DNA of 64,000 bases from Microtetraspora malaysiensis (lineage in GTDB: Bacteria; Actinomycetota; Actinomycetes; Streptosporangiales; Streptosporangiaceae), in assembly GCF_001528665.1 (NCBI RefSeq), contig NZ_BBYJ01000004.1, positions 62,001-126,000 of the forward strand, written 5' to 3'. Each line of letters starts with the position of its first letter. The first letter of the stretch is position 1. The position numbers and the translations under genes are program-made. Below, in pieces: positions 61,872 to 64,000 of the stretch. A model generated the notes under the pieces. The model saw only the letters and a list, made by a program, of their open reading frames with translations, was not told where the DNA came from and did no database searches.

Positions 61872-62957
61872 ATGTCACGATCTACCCCGTTGCGTGAGGT
61901 TCACGAAGGCCTCGGCGCCACGCTCACCGACTTCGCGGGATGGCAGATGCCCCTGCGCTACGGCAGCGAGTCGGCCGAGCACAACGCGGTGCGCACCGCG
62001 GCCGGGCTGTTCGACCTGTCCCACATGGGCGAGATCCACGTCACCGGCCCGCAGGCGGGAGAGGCCCTGGACTACGCCCTCGTCGGCCACCTGAGCGTGC
62101 TCGAGCCCGGCCGGGCGAGATACACGATGATCGTCGCGGAGAACGGCGGCGTGCTGGACGACCTCATCGTCTACCGGCTCGCGCCGGAGGACTTCATGGT
62201 CGTCGCCAACGCGTCCAACTACGCCAAGGTCGCACAGGAGCTGACCGAGCGCGCGAAGTCGTACGACGCCCAGGTCGAGGACCGGTCGGACGCGTACGCG
62301 CTGGTCGCGATCCAGGGGCCGAACAGCACCGCGATCCTCGGCAAGCTGACCGACGCCGACCTGGTCGGACTCAAGTACTACGCGGGCCTCCCCGGCACGG
62401 TCGCCGGGTTCGAGGTCATGATCGCGCGTACCGGCTACACCGGCGAGGACGGGTTCGAGCTGTTCGCCCGGCCCGAGGACGCCGCCGGGCTGTGGAACGC
62501 CCTCACCGAGGCGGGCGCGGAGCTGGGGCTGCGGCCGTGCGGCCTGTCCTCCCGCGACACCCTCCGGCTGGAGGCGGGCATGCCCCTGTACGGCAACGAG
62601 CTGTCCGCGGAGATGACGCCCTTCGACGCCGGGCTGGGCCGGGTCGTGAAGTTCGACAAGCCGGGCGACTTCGTCGGGAAGGCCGCGCTGTCTGGGCACC
62701 CGGCCCCCGAGCGGCGCCTGGTCGGCCTGGTGGCGCGCGGCCGACGGGTCCCCCGCCACGGATACCCGGTCACGCGGGAGGGCGAGGTCGTCGGCGTGGT
62801 GACCAGCGGTGCGCCTTCACAGACTCTTGGCAAGCCCATCGCCATGGCGTACGTCTCGGCCGACGCCCTCGAAAAGGGAAATCTGGCCGTGGACATCCGT
62901 GGCAGCCAAGAGCCCGTTGACGTCGTTGATCTGCCTTTCTACAGGAGGAGCAAGTGA
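61872..62957 (+). CDS. gcvT: Aminomethyltransferase (glycine cleavage T protein)
   Basis: A 361-aa tetrahydrofolate-dependent T protein: STPLREVHEGLGATLTDFAGWQMPLRY, GLFDLSHMGEIHVTGP, RYTMIVAENGGVLDDLIVYRL, GYTGEDGFELF (folate-binding region), and LRLEAGMPLYGNEL. It releases ammonia and passes the methylene group to tetrahydrofolate. ATG at 61872 has GAGGTG 6 nt upstream. It overlaps gcvH by GTGA and is under glycine-riboswitch control; the P protein (gcvP) is not in the window. Confidence 0.97.
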   Translation: MSRSTPLREVHEGLGATLTDFAGWQMPLRYGSESAEHNAVRTAAGLFDLSHMGEIHVTGPQAGEALDYALVGHLSVLEPGRARYTMIVAENGGVLDDLIVYRLAPEDFMVVANASNYAKVAQELTERAKSYDAQVEDRSDAYALVAIQGPNSTAILGKLTDADLVGLKYYAGLPGTVAGFEVMIARTGYTGEDGFELFARPEDAAGLWNALTEAGAELGLRPCGLSSRDTLRLEAGMPLYGNELSAEMTPFDAGLGRVVKFDKPGDFVGKAALSGHPAPERRLVGLVARGRRVPRHGYPVTREGEVVGVVTSGAPSQTLGKPIAMAYVSADALEKGNLAVDIRGSQEPVDVVDLPFYRRSK

Positions 62958-63343
62958 GCAGCATCCCCGAAGAGCTGAGCTACACCAAGGAGCACGAGTG
63001 GGTGGCCGGCGTTGACGACGGTCTCACCGTGACGGTGGGTGTGACCGCGTTCGCCGCGGAGCAGCTCGGTGACGTGGTCTTCGTGCAGGTGCCCGAGGTG
63101 GGCAGCACTGTCGAGGCCGGTGACGCGGTCGGCGAGGTGGAGTCCACCAAGTCGGTGAGCGACATCTACGCCCCGGTCGGCGGCGAGATCGTGGAGACCA
63201 ACCCGGCGGTCGTGGACGACCCCTCGCTGGTCAACTCCGACCCGTACGGCGAGGGCTGGCTGTTCCGCGTACGTATGGAGGGCGAGCCGGAGGACCTGCT
63301 CTCGGCCGCCGAGTACACCACCCTCACCTCGGGCGAATCCTGA
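62954..63343 (+). CDS. gcvH: Glycine cleavage system H protein
   Basis: A 129-aa lipoyl carrier: LSYTKEHEWVAG, FAAEQLGDVVFVQVPEVG, and GEVESTKSVSDIYAPVGGEIV with the lipoylated Lys in VESTKSVSD. It shuttles the aminomethyl group between the P, T and L proteins. The GTG start overlaps the gcvT stop. Normal length. Confidence 0.97.
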   Translation: MSSIPEELSYTKEHEWVAGVDDGLTVTVGVTAFAAEQLGDVVFVQVPEVGSTVEAGDAVGEVESTKSVSDIYAPVGGEIVETNPAVVDDPSLVNSDPYGEGWLFRVRMEGEPEDLLSAAEYTTLTSGES

Positions 63344-63377
63344 TATTCCCTGAGATTTCCAGATAAGGGCATGGATC

Positions 63378-64000
63378 ATGGCGATCAGTGTCTTCGATCT
63401 GTTCAAGGTGGGCATCGGGCCGTCCAGCTCCCACACGGGCGGCCCGATGGCCGCGGCGCACAAGTTCGCCCGCGGCCTTCACCAGGACGGTCTACTTGAG
63501 AAGACCTCGCGCGTCGAGGTCATTCTGTACGGCTCGCTCGGCCTGACCGGCAAGGGCCACGGCAGCGACAAGGCGGTGCTGCTCGGCCTGTCCGGGGAGA
63601 AGCCCGAACTGGTCGACGTGGACACGGTCGACGCGCGGCTCGCCGCCATGCGGGAGTCGGGCACGGTCACCTTGTACGGCTCCCGCGAGATCCCCTTCGT
63701 CGTCGGCGACGACCTCGTCTTCGAACGCAAGATCACGCTGCCCCACCATCCGAACGGGATGCGGTTCACCGCCTTCACCGACTCGGGCGAGATCCTGCGC
63801 GAGAAGATCTACTACTCGGTCGGCGGCGGGTTCGTCGTGGACGAGAACGCCACCGGCGCCGACCGCATCAAGCCGGACGACACCGTGCTCCCCCACCCCT
63901 TCACCACGGGGGCGGAGCTGCTCGCCCGGTGCTCGGAGACCGGCCTGTCGATCTCCGCGCTCATGTTGGAGAACGAGCAGGCCTTCGGCCGCACGCCCGC
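63378..64000 (+). CDS. sdaA: L-serine ammonia-lyase (partial at window end)
   Basis: The first 207 residues of an iron-sulfur L-serine dehydratase. MAISVFDLFKVGIGPSSSHTGGPMAAAHKF carries the GPSSSHT signature, and YYSVGGGFVVDEN is typical of the single-chain form. The catalytic cysteine-rich C-terminal half lies beyond base 64000. Converts serine to pyruvate and ammonia, so it follows on from glycine cleavage plus serine hydroxymethyltransferase. ATG at 63378; AAGGG lies upstream. It shares the direction of gcvT-gcvH and is 34 bp downstream. Confidence 0.95.
   Translation, partial: MAISVFDLFKVGIGPSSSHTGGPMAAAHKFARGLHQDGLLEKTSRVEVILYGSLGLTGKGHGSDKAVLLGLSGEKPELVDVDTVDARLAAMRESGTVTLYGSREIPFVVGDDLVFERKITLPHHPNGMRFTAFTDSGEILREKIYYSVGGGFVVDENATGADRIKPDDTVLPHPFTTGAELLARCSETGLSISALMLENEQAFGRTP

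Overview
This is high-GC chromosomal DNA from an actinomycete. The pointers are frequent GTG starts, GTGA/ATGA gene overlaps, the rpsP-KH-rimM-trmD-rplS and ffh/glnD/glnB/amtB blocks, a GlnR box, conservons and an F420-type LLM oxidoreductase. A member of the Streptosporangiales is my best guess, but the sequence does not fix the genus.

Layout. 0.1-2.9 kb: ribosomal and tRNA-modification operon (rplS, trmD, rimM, KH protein, rpsP; minus strand). 3.1-3.8 kb: a lipoprotein. 3.9-5.5 kb: ffh. 5.6-25.5 kb: an island of three complete conservons (cvnA-B-C-D, all minus strand). Between conservons 1 and 2 lies a plus-strand ABC uptake operon ending in an overlapping O-methyltransferase gene. Between conservons 3 and 2 lies an orphan polyamine-type binding protein. 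25.7-29.6 kb: glnD, PII and amtB, with a canonical tandem GlnR box. 30.2-31.1 kb: a group 2 sigma factor. 31.3-39.4 kb: a histidine-utilisation region (hutI, hutF, an AllC-like M20 hydrolase, an SDR, an RpiR regulator, hutU). 39.7-45.9 kb: two MFS exporters, an ABC exporter and a membrane protein. 46.0-51.3 kb: a gamma-glutamylation catabolic cluster (GntR regulator, glutamine-synthetase-like ligase, aldehyde dehydrogenase, SDR, C26 hydrolase), followed by a transposase remnant. 51.6-53.5 kb: an LLM oxidoreductase and an atypical SDR. 53.5-57.7 kb: a MacB/FtsX-type ABC system divergent from a PadR regulator. 57.9-61.4 kb: an HTH regulator, TetR/GNAT divergent pair, a small ORF and a VOC protein. 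61.65-64.0 kb: a tandem glycine riboswitch, gcvT, gcvH and the start of sdaA, which runs off the window.

How it fits together. Much of the window concerns nitrogen: ammonium uptake and PII signalling, histidine degradation, amine degradation through gamma-glutamyl intermediates, glycine and serine breakdown, a nitrate/taurine-type ABC importer and a polyamine-type binding protein. The conservons are membrane-linked GTPase signalling modules of unknown ligand. Here they sit next to solute-binding proteins and lie between ffh and glnD, genes I recall as adjacent in Streptomyces.

The most interesting signals are: the triple conservon island, with tracts of perfect DNA identity between copies and a shared upstream box; a two-site palindrome (TGAATG-N4-CATTCA) that probably defines the hut regulon; the ABC-importer/O-methyltransferase operon; and a gamma-glutamylation cluster whose gene content suggests ethanolamine rather than putrescine.
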